A DNA stretch of 62,833 nt from Branchiostoma floridae (GCF_000003815.2 NC_049990.1:20662015-20724847); one strand, 5' to 3'. Numbered from the stretch's first letter, positions 10,755 to 23,425 are shown. Numbers and translations are program-made. Notes: generated by a model from the letters alone, not told the origin.

Positions 10755-11960
10755 GACCTATTTTGAAAACACGTCTTACGATCTAGCTCGGTACTCAGGA
10801 CAAGACCACACTACTTTCACCTGCCAAATAAAATGAGAAAGTATGAAACGACAACAGCTCTTTCAACTCCAGGGCTCGAAATACTTTTTTCTGCATACCT
10901 GCACTGGTGCAGGTAACATTGAGAATTACCCCGGTACCTGCACCAGACAAATTTTATCTGCACCACTCTGAATTTAGGAAGTCTTGATCATACTAAAATT
11001 GTTAAGGAACCATTGCTATTTTTTTCTTTTATACTTTATAGGAGGTAACAGTCAATGTAGCTTATAACAATCCATATACAGCTACATGTACATTCTACAT
11101 GTACATTTATGTATAAAACCCAGTGCAGGTTAGGTGCAGGTAGACACCAGAAATACCTGCACAGCTCCAATTTTACCTGCACTAACCTGCATATGCAGGT
11201 GGTATTTCGAGCCCTGAACTCAATATTTATAACAAACTGTTTACAAAAATTTTTATATGTTTTGGAAACCGTTCTGTTTCTGACATATTTTAGAACCATG
11301 TCTAGCTCAATAGGACAAGACCACTACACTTTCACCTGCCGAATAAAATGAGAAAGTATGAAGCACCAACAGATCTTGCATAAAACTCTTTCTCTCTTTC
11401 TACTATGTATTCATAACAAATTGTTATAACAAAATGTTTATATGTTTTGGAAACTACGAGGTATTCTGTTTCTGAGAAATTCTGACATATTCTAGAAACA
11501 TGTCTAGCTCCATAGGACAACAGCTCTTTCAACTCTATATTTATAACAAACTGTTTACAAAATGTTTATATGTTTTGGAAACCATTATTTTTGCATTCTG
11601 TTTCTGCCATATTTTAGAAACATGTCTAGGTCAATAGGACAAGACCACACCATTTTCACCTGCTGAATAAAATGAGAAGTATGAAGCACCAACAGATCTT
11701 GCATAAAGCTCTTTCAACTATGTATTCATAACAAACTGTTTAACAGAATACTTATATGTTTTGGAAACCGGTCTGTTTCTGCCATATTTTAGAACCATGT
11801 CTAGCTCAATAGGACAAGACCACACCACTTTCACCTGCTGAATAAAATGAGAAGTATGAAGTACTAACAGATCTTGCATAAAACTCTTTCAACTATGTAT
11901 TCATAACAAACTGTTTAACAGAATGTTGGTATGTTTTGGAAACTATTCTGTCTGAATAGT
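10755..11960. repeat. Tandem array, about 190-bp units, interrupted by a family B element
   Basis: Five units contain ATGTTTTGGAAAC, ATATTTTAGAA.CATGTCTAG, AATAGGACAAGACCAC and TTTCACCTGC.GAATAAAATG. The first unit is split by the family B insertion at 10,870-11,216. Several units are shortened (for example 11,400-11,530). Confidence 0.85.
10870..11216. mobile_element. Family B element, complete, 5-bp duplication AACTC
   Basis: It is 347 bp long with ends CAGGGCTCGAAATAC / GTATTTCGAGCCCTG and flanks AACTC on both sides (10,865-10,869 and 11,217-11,221). The subterminal zones are crowded with TGCAGG / CCTGCA words. It sits inside a tandem array whose other units keep the empty site (11,519 onward). 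Confidence 0.92.
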
Positions 11961-13089
11961 CAGAGCAAGATCACATTTCTTTTAATTCATATTGAGACAT
12001 TTTACCTAATATAATTGAATGGATAAGAAATACATACCAATCTTGCAAATGAAATCTGCAACTAGTCTATATAACAAAATATCACAAGGATGTACAGATT
12101 AAATCTGTCTTGCTGTAGATAGTTTGAAAAATATTTTAAAAAGTGTATTAATATTTTTTTTCCAAATTCTTGCCTGATGGCTAAGTGCAGGTAACATGAT
12201 ATGGGGCAAACAAACAAATAGTGTAAAATAGTATGGAATATGTCTACCCGTCCGCCTACCATTGTCTTCCGAGACAGACGGATGCCAACAAAAATGTCTA
12301 CTCTAGTCTCTAGTCTAAAAGCTGGCTCTAAACTGTAACTTGTTGAGTTTGACTTCTTTTCCTGAGAAAGTGGAAGAAGAAGGATCCCACCTTTTCTATA
12401 ATGTGTGGGTTCTGTGATGTTAGGAGGAAGGTCATCTTCTTTTTGTCTTTAAAAGGCTCTTTTCTTTCGTGATCGACTGATCATAGAAGGAACAATTTAA
12501 AATAAAATGTGTTTCGTCTTCTACCATGTTTGATATGCAGTATATATTACAAGTTCTTTCGCACACAGGTAACTTCTTGTATAGCCCTTTCTTTGAAAAA
12601 AGTCAACAGAACTGTGGAGCTTCATTCAATAGTTAGTATATGGTCCTACATTATTAAAAGCCCACCTCTAAGTTGGCTGAGGTATGCAAGCCTGTCATCC
12701 AGGGTTCAGCTCGGTTGACCTACTTCCTAAAAGGGGGGTGGGGTTCACAAACAGGCTAACAACCCACAGAGGTGGTGAGATGGACAGGTACAGACAGGGC
12801 TTAATAGCCACCTCTTCAAACTACCCTAGATTTCTTCCCATAGTGTCTGGAGCATTTTTCTTGGGAAATTCATTCAATTTCAAGATGCACACTTGTAATG
12901 CTGTGCATTGTGATCTACATATACGGTAGATGCCTGGCAAAAGAGTTCGCACTAATCTAATTTAGTGGTAGAGAGCGTTCCCTGTGATTTCAAGTTTCTG
13001 GGAGTGCAATAATAACATGATGTACAGTAAAGCAGACACCGGTTTTGAGATGAATTGAAGCGGTCGCTGCAAAAACTGTGAACATAAAC
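11961..13089. other. No gene recognised
   Basis: Unique A+T-rich DNA. CCCACCTCT words flank 12,660-12,810 (direct, not inverted), possibly an old small repeat. Confidence 0.45.
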
Positions 13090-13440
13090 GGCTCGAAATA
13101 CCGCCTGCATATGCAGGTTAGTGCAGGTAGAATTGCAGCTGTGCAGCGCAGTGCAGGTATTTCTGATGTCTACCTGCGCCTAACCTGCACTGGTCCATAT
13201 ACTGGGTTTTATACATAAATATCCTATGATGTAGGTGTATATGGATTGTTATTAGCTACATTGACTTTTACCACCTATATGGTATAAAAGAAAAAGTAGC
13301 AATGGTTCCTGAACAATTTTATTAGTATGATCCATACCTCCTAAATTCAGAGTGGTGCAGGTAAAATTTGTCTGGTACAGGTAATTTTCAATGTTACTTG
13401 CATCAGTGCAGGTATGCAGAAACAAGTATTTTGAGCCCTG
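13090..13440. mobile_element. Family B element, full length, reverse orientation
   Basis: It runs GGCTCGAAATACCGCCTGCAT ... TATTTTGAGCCCTG, and its interior is the reverse complement of the copy at 10,870. The left terminus has lost its first bases and no duplication can be read. Confidence 0.85.
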
Positions 13441-14040
13441 AAAAACCACTGCAGTGTTACGGTAGACAAATGTTTCTGCGTTGCCCATACCATTTTGCCT
13501 AAACGGTTTAACAGTTTGACCCCATTACAACATGTATAACTCAGGAGTAAACAACGACTATTATTACACCTACATAATATGTTCTGCCAGCCTAATAGTT
13601 ATGTCTTACACCTCATTAGAAAAAGCCAATTGCTACCACACTTACGCAACTCCCTGGGTGCCTTGTTTGTCACATAACTGTGATTTATTTCAAGAAATCT
13701 GTACTGCCAGGGCTGTGTAATTTTCCCAAATGAATTTCTCATGTTCAAGCAAGTCCTACTGTTGTTGTCACATTTGGCTAGACTCAGCCAAAAGAGTCCG
13801 ACTTATGTAATATTCCCTGGATGGATTTGTCACATTTAATGGCTTCAGATGAGTCCCAAAGTCCCTACTGTTGTATCCATGTTTAGCTCCAGTATGCCAA
13901 AAGAACTGGGAAGGGATGGAGTTATATGAAATGATTTTCTCCTGTTCTGTTTGTCACATTCATCTGATTCCAATGAGTCCCAAAGTCACCAGTATTGATC
14001 CTGAAGAAGGCGACAGTGGTCTTTGAAAATTTGCTCCACA
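13441..14040. other. Degenerate internal repeats only
   Basis: GAGTCCCAAAGTC and TTTGTCACATT words recur at 80-130-bp steps (13,800-13,990, again 14,940), suggesting an old tandem array. No coding signal. Confidence 0.45.
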
Positions 14041-14319
14041 TAACGCTAGTTCACCTTTATCCAGAGGGTAACATATATCAAGGAAGTACAAAATGAAATC
14101 CCCAAATAACCCCCATATGATATATATAACCTATGTATGTTGTTTTTAAAACAGGGATATCATCAAGTTGACGACGGTTTCAAACTGTAATATTTAGAAA
14201 ATAAACATTGTGCATTGCAACTAAAACCCACTGTACCACGACTTGCTACATCCCAAAATAACCATTTAAAAAAAAAAATGGATATAGGTTACCCTGCGGA
14301 TAAAGATAAGGTAGCATTA
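14041..14319. mobile_element. Family A fold-back MITE, copy 2 (enlarged, decayed)
   Basis: Both termini are present, but the copy is 279 bp because of extra DNA in the left arm (AAGTACAAAATGAAATCCCC). The right terminus has GGTAGCATTA. Confidence 0.8.
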
Positions 14320-14642
14320 CATGTATACCTTTGTGTCAAAGAATGTTAAGCACTGTACAGTATTATTGATTACTACCAACACGGATGAGCTTCCATGATA
14401 TTTTGAGCCCTAAACTCCGTAGAATTCCTATTCTATAATGCGGTAGGCTTGTAGCCACATTATTTAGCCTTCCTTCAAAAAGAGCTGAATAGTGCTAGAC
14501 TTATGTTCTTCCATGGTATTTGCCTTTAAAAATTTGATCCGTGTACACCTTTGAGTTGTAAGAAAGTTTAGCATTGTATTGATTATGATTACAAACATAG
14601 ATGAGCTTCCATGATAATTTGAGCCCCAAAATCCCTATTCTG

Positions 14643-14863
14643 TAACACTAGTTCACCTTTATCCGTTGGGTAACCTTTATCTGTTGCTTTTAAAAACAAG
14701 GTATTTCTGGATATCACGTTGACGGACGTTAGTTTCAAATTGCAATGTTTTAAGGATATTGCAGTTTAAAACTATCGCCCTTTGACTTGATGTGCCTAAA
14801 AAACACTGTTTTTAAAAAGCAACGGATATAGGTTACCCGACGGATAAAAGTGAACTAGCGTTA
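14643..14863. mobile_element. Family A fold-back MITE, copy 3
   Basis: It is 221 bp, TAACACTAGTTCACC to GTGAACTAGCGTTA, with long arms (TTGACGGACGTTAGTTTCAA) facing each other across a short loop. Bordered by TA on both sides. Confidence 0.9.
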
Positions 14864-15252
14864 GGGCTTGTAGCCACATTTAGCCATCTTGCAAAAGAGC
14901 TGAAAAGTGTCAGACTTGTGTATTATATAATGTTCTCCCACTGTGTTTGTCACATTTAGCTGATGTGTATTGCCCCAGGGGCCATGGAGGCTTCAGTTTA
15001 AATCAGTCATGCTGGGGCACACAAGTAGGGCATACCTGGTAGGGCTGAAATACCTAATGACTGTATCAAAGCTATAAAATATAATTCTCTTCTCTATACA
15101 AATCAGATTATTATGTATAGGGAATGTGTGAATTAGACCGAGAGAGAATAATAACATTATTATCATTAATCTTGTTGTACTATATTTTAATGAAATATAC
15201 TAGTATTTGTAAGTCTTTCTATTGAGAGGCTATTATGTTTAAGATTAATAAG

Positions 15253-15588
15253 AGGGACTAGAAATCCCACCTGCATATGCAGGTTGCTGTACAGGTATTT
15301 CTGATGTCTACCTGAACCAAATCTGAAATTGATGCAATTCAGCCCCTTGAAGTTTCAAGTTCAAGTACATGTATGCTGGTCCATGTACTGTGTCTATACT
15401 ATAATTGAATGTGGACTTTTGTTTACTGTCATTAGTGTTAACCACATACAAAAGAAATATGTCTTTCAATGGTTTCAGTATGATCCAAATATGAGTGATG
15501 CAATTGAAATTTGTCTTGTACAAGTTATTCTAAACATTGCCTTTTATACCAGTGATGTGTATGCAGAATAGAAAATTTTCAAGCCTTG
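15253..15588. mobile_element. Family B element, decayed
   Basis: ACCTGCATATGCAGG, TATTTCTGATGTCTACCTG and GGTCCATGTACTG survive in order. The rest is strongly mutated, which marks an old copy. Confidence 0.65.
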
Positions 15589-15869
15589 CAAACTGATTTT
15601 AGTATAGAATATCCCATCTTCGAAAGTAGGTTACACTGGCTGATCTGTGATACAGATAGAGAGGCCCACTTTGTTCAATGCACACACCCCTATTAACTAA
15701 GTAATCAAGACTGGAGGAGGTACATGTACATACAGCACACTCATTGGTGCACCTGTTAAAGGTAGACATTGCTCTTCTCCATTGTTTACACTTTGAAGGT
15801 TGACAGTGTCACAGGGTCACAGGTGAACTGTTTTGCCTGCACAGCAAGTTTCACCCAAGGCAAAACGTG

Positions 15870-16125
15870 AAGGCTATTTATCTCCATGAAAAATGGAGAT
15901 TTTATCTCCACGAATAATGGAGACACTGTTTTATAGAAAATGGATGGAGATACTGTTTTATAGAAAATGGAGATACTGTTTTGGGTGTGTGTGTGTATGT
16001 ATGTTTCCTGATTTTGGTACCAGCATAACCCAAGAATCCCTGAGCCCTCAACGGATTACGATGATATTTCGTTAGGTGTTGGCAAGACGAAGGTCAAGGT
16101 CGATTTTGGGCATTTAAACATAAGG
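15870..16125. repeat. Repeat with GTGTGTGTGT...AGCATAACCCAAGAATCCCTG
   Basis: ATGGAGATACTGTTTTATAG occurs in short tandem copies, then GTGTGTGTGTATGTATGTTT and CAGCATAACCCAAGAATCCC. A related stretch (TGTGTGTATGTGTACTTATT, AGCATAACTGGAGAATGCC) is at 35,150-35,260. Superfamily not recognised. Confidence 0.5.
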
Positions 16126-16701
16126 ATGCATGAAAAATCTAGGGGGCATGCTTCCCCTGCAAGAGTTTGAATTTCTAACTTTGGGAATTCCCTTTTCCAT
16201 TTCTTGGAGAGGCAGATTCCAAGTAAAAACTATGGAAACTACATTGTCTTTTTTTACGATTTGGACATTTTGTTTGGAAGGTTTGACGTTGTGACCAAAA
16301 CATAGTGGATGCCACTGGACGCCAAAATGTCTGTGTGTGTGCAACACTTTATGTACAGCCAACAAACTGCAACTGTGTGACACACTGTGATGTGACTTGT
16401 ACAGAACCACTGTGACATGTTTGTGTTGTGGCCATTGTTTGCTTGGACAAACGGTGTCCAGTTTGTTGGCCAAGTCTTTCCCCCAGTGCTTGACTTTGAG
16501 CCAAGTTGGCACCAGAACCAGTACCAGTGCTCCACAGTCATGCTATCTGTCACAGGGATCTGTTGGTACTAATTGGGGGTTTCCACAATCATTAGTCTGA
16601 TATTGGCCAGGTTATGCACAAGTTACCAGCTGCAAGTGGATACTGTAATAATAGCTATCGAGTACATACATGTGCAAATGTAGCGGAAAGGGTAGGTAGT
16701 A

Positions 16702-16914
16702 TAACACTAGTTCACCTTTATCCGTGGGGGTAACCTATATGCGTTGTGTTTTAAAAAATGATATTTAGTGATACCAAGTTGACGGACGGTAGTTTCAAGT
16801 TTTCAAAATATTTCAGTTTCAGACCACCGTCCGCCGATTTGATATTCCAAAATACCCTGTATTTAGATATAACGGATATAGGTTACCCCACAGAAAAAGG
16901 TTAACTAGTCTCTA
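16702..16914. mobile_element. Family A fold-back MITE, copy 4
   Basis: Left end TAACACTAGTTCACC is intact; the right end is worn (GGTTAACTAGTC). Inner arms TTGACGGACGGTAGTTTCAA and CACCGTCCGCCGATTTG pair. Confidence 0.85.
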
Positions 16915-17179
16915 AGTGTTATATGTACAGGATCAGGACTTGAAATACTGTAGTCCTTGAAATTTTTGCAGTAGTTTAAGTTTTCACAGTACTGATCAAC
17001 TGGCCTTTCCATTACTGTAATACTATGTAGTATCTGACTGTGGCACTGTTGCAAAATTGAAATCCCAGTGAACACTCCATTTTCTTCTAACCTTGAAAAA
17101 AATTTACGGTACCCTGCAACTTTTACCTCGAGATCCTTGCGTAGTTTGCTTCAATTGCTGATGATCACGGTTGGTACAG

Positions 17180-17279
17180 NNNNNNNNNNNNNNNNNNNNN
17201 NNNNNNNNNNNNNNNNNNNNNNNNNNNNNNNNNNNNNNNNNNNNNNNNNNNNNNNNNNNNNNNNNNNNNNNNNNNNNNN
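17180..17279. other. Assembly gap, 100 N
   Basis: This is a conventional unsized gap in otherwise unique A+T-rich DNA. Confidence 1.
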
Positions 17280-17939
17280 ATTGTCGTATTCTGGACACGA
17301 TCCCTTATGTTTCCTCCACACACTGAACTATCTATCATACTCTCTGAAATAAGACAAGCTTTCTGTACAGGACCATCTGTTATTCTGACTTGCGGGTTTG
17401 CCCCCCTCCCCCACCTGCCGTGTTGAATGATGACCCAAAGCTCTAATAGAAGTTGTAAACTCGTCCAGCCATGAAATGAAAATGCTCCTCCTCAGAAGAC
17501 CCTGGCCATCATCCTTTCCAGATGATTGGCACTTAAATCAGACGACTTTTACACATTGTTCAGACCTCTTTTGTCTTGACCCCCACCTGTGCTAATAGGG
17601 TTGCTATGGCAACACGCCATCACCATTGCTTATCACCTACCACACTGTGTACACCACGGAATTGTATAAACTTTCCAGACATGTGGTGTATATGTACAAC
17701 GTTAGGGACGCTACAAATTTTACAGATGTTTTCTCTTGGGGGTAGCCCAGCAAAAGTTCACAGAAGAATTTTAACATACAAAATGTCATTCTCTTAATGT
17801 ATGGACATGATAAACATTTTCTGATATCGAAATTTCAATTATGTTTGAAATTTCTTCATTCGTAGCCTCTCAGAATGAAGGACTCAAATATAAATTTTGC
17901 GGAAAGTAATAGCTGTTGATTTCTGGATTTAGTGAAATT

Positions 17940-18245
17940 CTTAAATGCCCTTTCTGAATTTAGCATTAAGAATTATTGAGACCCCCCATGCAGACCCTCA
18001 TAAGACTCTCTGAAGGGTTGAGGTTCATAACTTAGCAATCAAAAAAACGGCCAAGCAACACTGATTTCCCCTAAATTTCTGTGGAAAAATTCACCCTTTC
18101 TGAATTTGGCATAAAGCATTTTTGGTACCCCCCATGCAGGCCCTCTTTAAAACTCTGAAGGGTTTAGGTTCATAGCTTAGCAATCAAGAAAATGGCCAAG
18201 CAACACTAATTTCCACTAAATCCCTATGGAAATATTCCTCCTTGT
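17940..18245. repeat. Two-unit tandem duplication, about 150 bp each
   Basis: CTTTCTGAATTTAGCAT, ACCCCCCATGCAGACCCTC, CTCTGAAGGGTT.AGGTTCAT and GGCCAAGCAACACT occur twice (from about 17,949 and 18,096). The CCCCCCATGC.GACCCTC word recurs at 28,663. Confidence 0.85.
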
Positions 18246-18560
18246 CCAGAGCCTGCTTGGTGTATCTCCTTCAGCCATGAAAGAGATGAATTTCTACCCA
18301 CTGATTATTTTCTTCCCACAGAAGCTTGGAAGATTGGATTAACTCAAAGCTGTGTGTGAACATTTGTTTCTACCGCAAATCTTGATACTTTTGTTCTGGT
18401 TTTATTTTCGCAGTGTCTTTCAACTCAAGTTCATTATGCCGCAGTTATGTCTCTTTTGTAAGATTAAAGTACTACATAATTGTTTCTGCCACAAGTGCAA
18501 AAACAAGTGCAAAAACCTCTTTTTTCCTTCAACTGCAAATAATAACACTGCGAATGTAAA

Positions 18561-19204
18561 TGAAGTTACAGTACATTGCAATTTGAAAAGTGATACTAGC
18601 ACATGAGAGATTTTTGGTGCTTTGCCAGGGTGAAAGAAAAACAAAGTACTTGTGGTTTTGTCATAACACTTATATTTGCATCTTGTTGACCCAAGTACTT
18701 GGCTATCTTACAACATGGTTACTGTATTCTTTCTTAATGGGAACAACAGTTGCCTCTTTGTTAATACTATAAACCTATTTCAAACCATGGAAAAAGGCTT
18801 GTCAAACAAAAGTGTTGTAAGTTTTTAAATCAACCTACACTAGAAAGTAATCACATAATAGAGTTTCACGAACTAGTTTTATGTATCCTGTACTTTGAAA
18901 TGAATTAATGTAACTTCATTGCACTTGAATTTCATGGCTAGGTTAACGGCAAGAGTTTGCGGTATCTTTGAATTCGCAATTCTTGAAACAATAGTAGCAA
19001 CACATTGCGAATGCCTGTGCTTGGCAGGTGCGAATGAGTTTTACTTTTCAGTATAGAAGTGACTCCCAGAAACATTTCATGATTTAGAGTGTTTTGACAT
19101 GTTTGAAATTATAAATATTTCAAAGGTAATGTTGAGAAAAATTTAACTAGTTTGAATACCAGTGTTTTGTGCGAAACCCACACTAAAATCCTTTGGTTTT
19201 TTTA
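18561..19204. other. Nothing recognised
   Basis: A+T-rich unique DNA; TTGCGGTATC and ATTCGCAATT words near 18,960 may be a very old family E trace. Confidence 0.4.
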
Positions 19205-19427
19205 GTAGCGCTGGTTCACCTTTATCGAGGGTAATACCTATATTCGTTGTTTGTAAGAAAAAAACTTATTTAGGGATATGAAGTCGACGGACGGTGGTTT
19301 CAAATCGTAACATTTTGAAAATATTGCAAATTTGATATCACTGTCCGCAGACTAAATACTTGTAAATGTGCTGTTTTTAAAGACAACGGATAAAGGTCAC
19401 CCCACGGATAAAGGTGAAGTAGCATTA
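19205..19427. mobile_element. Family A fold-back MITE, copy 5
   Basis: AGTAGCGCTGGTTCACC to GGTGAAGTAGCATTA; the arms are AAGTCGACGGACGGTGGTTT and CACTGTCCGCAGACT. Confidence 0.87.
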
Positions 19428-19641
19428 TATTTAGAACTCGAAAATACACCTACAAAGGTAAGGACTGATGAATAGCTTGAACTGTGTTTCTACGTCCCTC
19501 TGGTAGCCTTCAGTCCATGTCATAATTCATCAGGCATGTCTACAGGGAACTGCATGTAAATCAATGGGGTTTCGCTGAAGAGGCAACTTGTGGGTAAATG
19601 CTGTGTACTTTCCCATACACAATATCATCAATAGCATAAAG

Positions 19642-19956
19642 CAGGGTTATAGCTGCTGCTAGCATCCGTCCTTCCGTCCTTTGACTAAATTTTAACGCTG
19701 GGGATGGACAAAAATTTTGCCCGTTCCGTCCTCTGTGATGGACAAAATCAGCATGTAAAGATGCTAATTGAACCAAGCTTGGTCTATGAGCAAAATTTTT
19801 CCCTCAAAATAGAACAAATTGCATTTCAGAGGGTCTAGATTTCAAAATTTTTCCAGTGAGCATGCCCCGGACCCCCCTAGAATCGTTGCACCTTCAACAG
19901 GATTTCCAATGAAAATCCAGGGACGGAAAAAAAATTTCAGGCTCGCTTGAACACTG
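19642..19956. mobile_element. Family H hAT-like element, second copy (decayed)
   Basis: It begins CAGGGTTATAGC and shares with the copy at 826 the core words CCGTCCTTC, GGGGA.GGA and CCGTTCCGTCCTCTGT, plus the AAAATTTTTC.AG..AG.ATGCCCC segment. Flanks GCATAAAG / GTATAGAG agree at six of eight positions, a worn 8-bp duplication. Confidence 0.75.
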
Positions 19957-20054
19957 GTATAGAGTTTTATGCAAAATTTTATCAAAGATAATGCAACCTA
20001 GATTTTGAAGGTTTGAAATCTTTACGAAATATCTTCAATGGATATATTATGTAG

Positions 20055-20274
20055 TAACGATAGTTCACCTTTATCCATTGGGTAACCTATATCCGTTGCT
20101 TTTAAAAACAGGGTACTTGGGGATATCACGTTGGCAGACGTCAGTTTCAAATTGCAATATTTTCAGGATATTGTAGGTTAAAACTACCACCCTTCGACTT
20201 GATGTGCCTACATACCCTGTTTTTAAAAAGCAACGGATATAGGTTACCCAACGGATAAAGGCGAACTAACGTTA
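20055..20274. mobile_element. Family A fold-back MITE, copy 6
   Basis: TAACGATAGTTCACC to GCGAACTAACGTTA. Closest to copy 3 (shared ATCACGTTG.C.GACG and GACTTGATGTGCCTA), so the two form a subfamily. Confidence 0.9.
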
Positions 20275-20547
20275 CCTTGAAGTTGTATTGTAATGAATCC
20301 TCTTGTGGACATGGTCTCGTAGGTAAGAAGTTATTAACAACTTATTACATCTTTGACTCCCAGGGTTATTGCATTGCCCTGTGAAGTGTAATTGATTCAG
20401 CAGTCCCCGAGGTTTCTGTGATTTCAATTAGGAAGATTGGAGTTGAAACTTGCAGGGTTGAAGTATAGGTTATGCTCAGTAAGGGGCAAATCTGAAAATC
20501 ATAGAGTGAGGAGAATGAGGTGTAGTGTTTCTTTATTCAGTTGTAAA

Positions 20548-21031
20548 ATTGGAGCCGTGCAGGTATTTCTGATGTCTACTTGCACCTTACCTGTGCTAGC
20601 CTTTGAAAGTATGATAAAACAAATTTTGATTTTTAAATGATAAACATGTATAGCCAGTAGCTTTCAATTCTTTGTAAATGTATCATGTTATACAGCAGAT
20701 TATATGACTACATGAAGACCTTTATCGTACATTTTTATACAGTTCACAACAGAGACAAAACATACATAATAGTATCATAGACCTAGTCTAACATAGAAGT
20801 TCAGCTTCTTCTCGCTTGTTGGTAATGGGGAAAAAGTAGTTTTGTATGGGTTTAGCAACGGTCGGTTTGTCATTATAAGATTTAGAAAGCTAGTAGCAGA
20901 AAAAAACCCTCAAATGCTCTTTTTTTAATGAGTAAGAGGGAAAAGAAAACAGGTGGTAAAATTTGTCAGGTGTTGGTAATTTTGATTGTTCCTTGCATAC
21001 CAGATGAGGAAGAAAAGTATTTCGAGCCTTG
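20548..21031. mobile_element. Family B element, old and interrupted
   Basis: GTGCAGGTATTTCTGATGTC at the left and TATTTCGAGCC at the right are family B ends, but the 480-bp span and unrelated middle point to decay plus an insertion. Confidence 0.5.
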
Positions 21032-21049
21032 TACCAGTTTCTGTATACC

Positions 21050-21720
21050 TCTCTCTTGGCTACTGTCACCTTAAAACGGATGGCCCGTCTTCCGGTTACC
21101 GGGTGTCGCCACAAGACGTATGGACCGCGCCTCCCTATCATGCATCTATTCCATCAGCCGCACCGACTAATGATCAGTTTTATGGCGCATGTTTCAACCG
21201 CCGAGTAAGCCGTCATTTTTTCCCCTTTCGAGGCTGCTTCATCCCGAGAAGAATTTCATCCCCCCTACCATACAGCGCATATGTTATGTGCCTTCCAGGT
21301 CTTTGATGGTGCGTTCAACCACAGTAATCGCAGCTGTGCGCTTCCCCGCGAGTGACCCCACCAGCTTCATAAATAAAACAGCTTACCCTAGACCCGCTAC
21401 CACCATAACAAGGACATTACCGCCTCGCTAGAAAAACCCCGCTTCGATTTTAGGTCCCGTCTTATCGCTGGGACGCTATTCGTCTGCGCTGATGGTATGG
21501 AGAGTAGGAGCGGTGATGCCACGTTAATGACTTTTCCAATAAGGAGTATTTACTGTGTTTATTTCGCGGATTTCTCCCGAGACGCGACCTTCCCATTCCG
21601 TTGTGTTGCAAATCAGAATCCCGATAATTCTCCCAACAGAGGCGATTTATGGCCCGGCCCCCTCTTTAGGTTGACCCCATCAATCTCTCCCTGTGGATTT
21701 GTGTTTCAAATCTACCACAG
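21050..21720. other. Unique, CpG-rich island in A+T-rich DNA
   Basis: About 650 bp with many CG dinucleotides (ACGGATGGCCCGTCTTCCGG, AACCGCCGAGTAAGCCG, TACCGCCTCGC) and no repeat similarity inside the window. Open frames exist in two phases, but none shows a recognisable domain or splice pattern. It could be a conserved regulatory element or an unrecognised exon cluster. Confidence 0.4.
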
Positions 21721-22984
21721 CCGCACAACTATAAGGAATGGAACGTTACATTGATTATTGACTTAAGCATTGATTATTTCTACACTACTGGATTTTCTAG
21801 GAATTTTCTACTATTTGTCTTGTGACAATTCTGAGTAATTTTGTATAGAAAAATTGGATCAAGAGCAAGTTTATGAGCAAAGACTCTAACACAAAATTGT
21901 ACCATTTGATTCTAGTATAAAATTATGCATCTGCTTTATAGATTTGATGTTATTTTAAAGACTAAAATGGTTACTGCGATTTGGCTGTTCAATAAAATTC
22001 CAGGTGCACTGATTTCGCGTTGGCTATTTATTTGCTTACCCCAGTATTAATGTACCATTTTACAACACCGTGTTCTTGATTATGGACACCCCATTGTAAA
22101 ATCTAAGCGTGTTTTCCACCAGGTCTTAGAAATATTTCCGTAATAATGTGGGTTTTATTGGCTGTAAAACTTCTATCTACCGTGACTCAGGAGTCATTTT
22201 TGCAGTCACCTTTATAGGGGGAGGGGGGCTCTTGGAAGGGGTTGTTCCATTTTCGTTTCCCAAGTTCCACAAAATTTACTCCTCAAAATGCAGGAAATAA
22301 TGTTTTGAAGGATTTAGAATTCTACTACATGCATGCACACATCGGGACAATGACAATTTTTTTTTGGGGGGGGGGCAAATTTTGGGACAGCAGATTAAAA
22401 AAATCAGTATTGATACCGAAGAAGGCGACAGTGGTCGTTGAAAATTAGATCCATGTGTACTTTTGTGTTAGAATAAAGTTTAGCATTCTACTTATAATAT
22501 GATTATTACCCACACAGATGAGCTTCCATGATAAAGATTAAAAACGTTGAGGCCTAGTATTATGACCGTTACGTGCATATGCATTGTCACAACATAACGT
22601 ACGAAATGTACATAAATATCCTGATAATTCTAAAGAATACTACAGTAGGCTACTATTACTACTACTGACTTGATTATTCTGTAACATACACGCCCCCCTC
22701 CCCCTGCAATAATTTTACTACCATATGTAGGTTAATTGGTCTGTTACATTGTCTACACTCTAAATGTCTTTCCCAGACCAATTTCAATGTCAAAGGACCC
22801 TAAGATCAAGGTCGTGACCAAATTGGAATTTCAGTAGAATTATGTACTTAAAAACCAATTTGTCTGAGGATATCTAATGGTTATAGGGTTACCTGCCCTC
22901 CAACATCGATGGTAGATATACCAAGATTTATCACATCATTCAATATTTTGTGATCTACATCAAATTTTGCAGCATTATAATGTG

Positions 22985-23425
22985 TAGCCGTAGGGGTAAA
23001 AGGATCATTCTGAGCAATTCGATCGGATGGAAACATGGTTTATTAATATCCATAAACAGGTCATCAAAGCAAAACGAGCAGTGAAATTCTCTCGTTTTTA
23101 CTGTCTTTGCGTGCCTCTCTATTTACGATGCCGGGAGAGCGAAATTATGTTGGGAATTATACCGGCGAAGTCAAGGCGCTCGTAAAGCCGTTACCGTTGC
23201 AGGTAGTGAAATATTAATGGTGTGGTCAGGTGATTTCGGACAAAAATCCGATTCCCGCGAGGACAAAAACCCATCGGTTGTACGGTCGTTATCTGGGAGA
23301 GGGGGTCTGTCATGATTGGACAGGATCAGGAGGAAAATGCCAGCTGAAATTACTCCGCCGTATGATATTGATCATCAGTGGTATAGACCTACGCAAGAGA
23401 AAAATCACTGACGTTATTGGTATTA
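22985..23425. other. Unique, CpG-retaining segment
   Basis: GCAATTCGATCGGATGG, AACGAGCAGTGAAATTCTC, ACGATGCCGGGAGAGCG and GGCGCTCGTAAAGCCG keep CG words that are rare nearby. No coding signal. Candidate conserved noncoding element, 2.3 kb upstream of a CASK exon. Confidence 0.35.

Larger units (their letters stand above)
16126..18560. other. Between repeats, no gene recognised
   Basis: Outside the family A copy (16,702), the gap (17,180) and the duplication at 17,940 this is unique DNA with short frames lacking domain resemblance. Confidence 0.45.

Noticed and set aside
20055-20274. Family A termini as TTAA-target (piggyBac/Kolobok) insertions
   Set aside because: Only some copies have TTAA at the border; all intact ones fit TA, so the TTAA in copy 12 is chance.
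21005-21754. Possible gene in the CpG-rich island (frames of 80-106 codons)
   Set aside because: Several overlapping frames, no recognisable domain, and no consistent splice sites; kept only as a candidate noncoding element.
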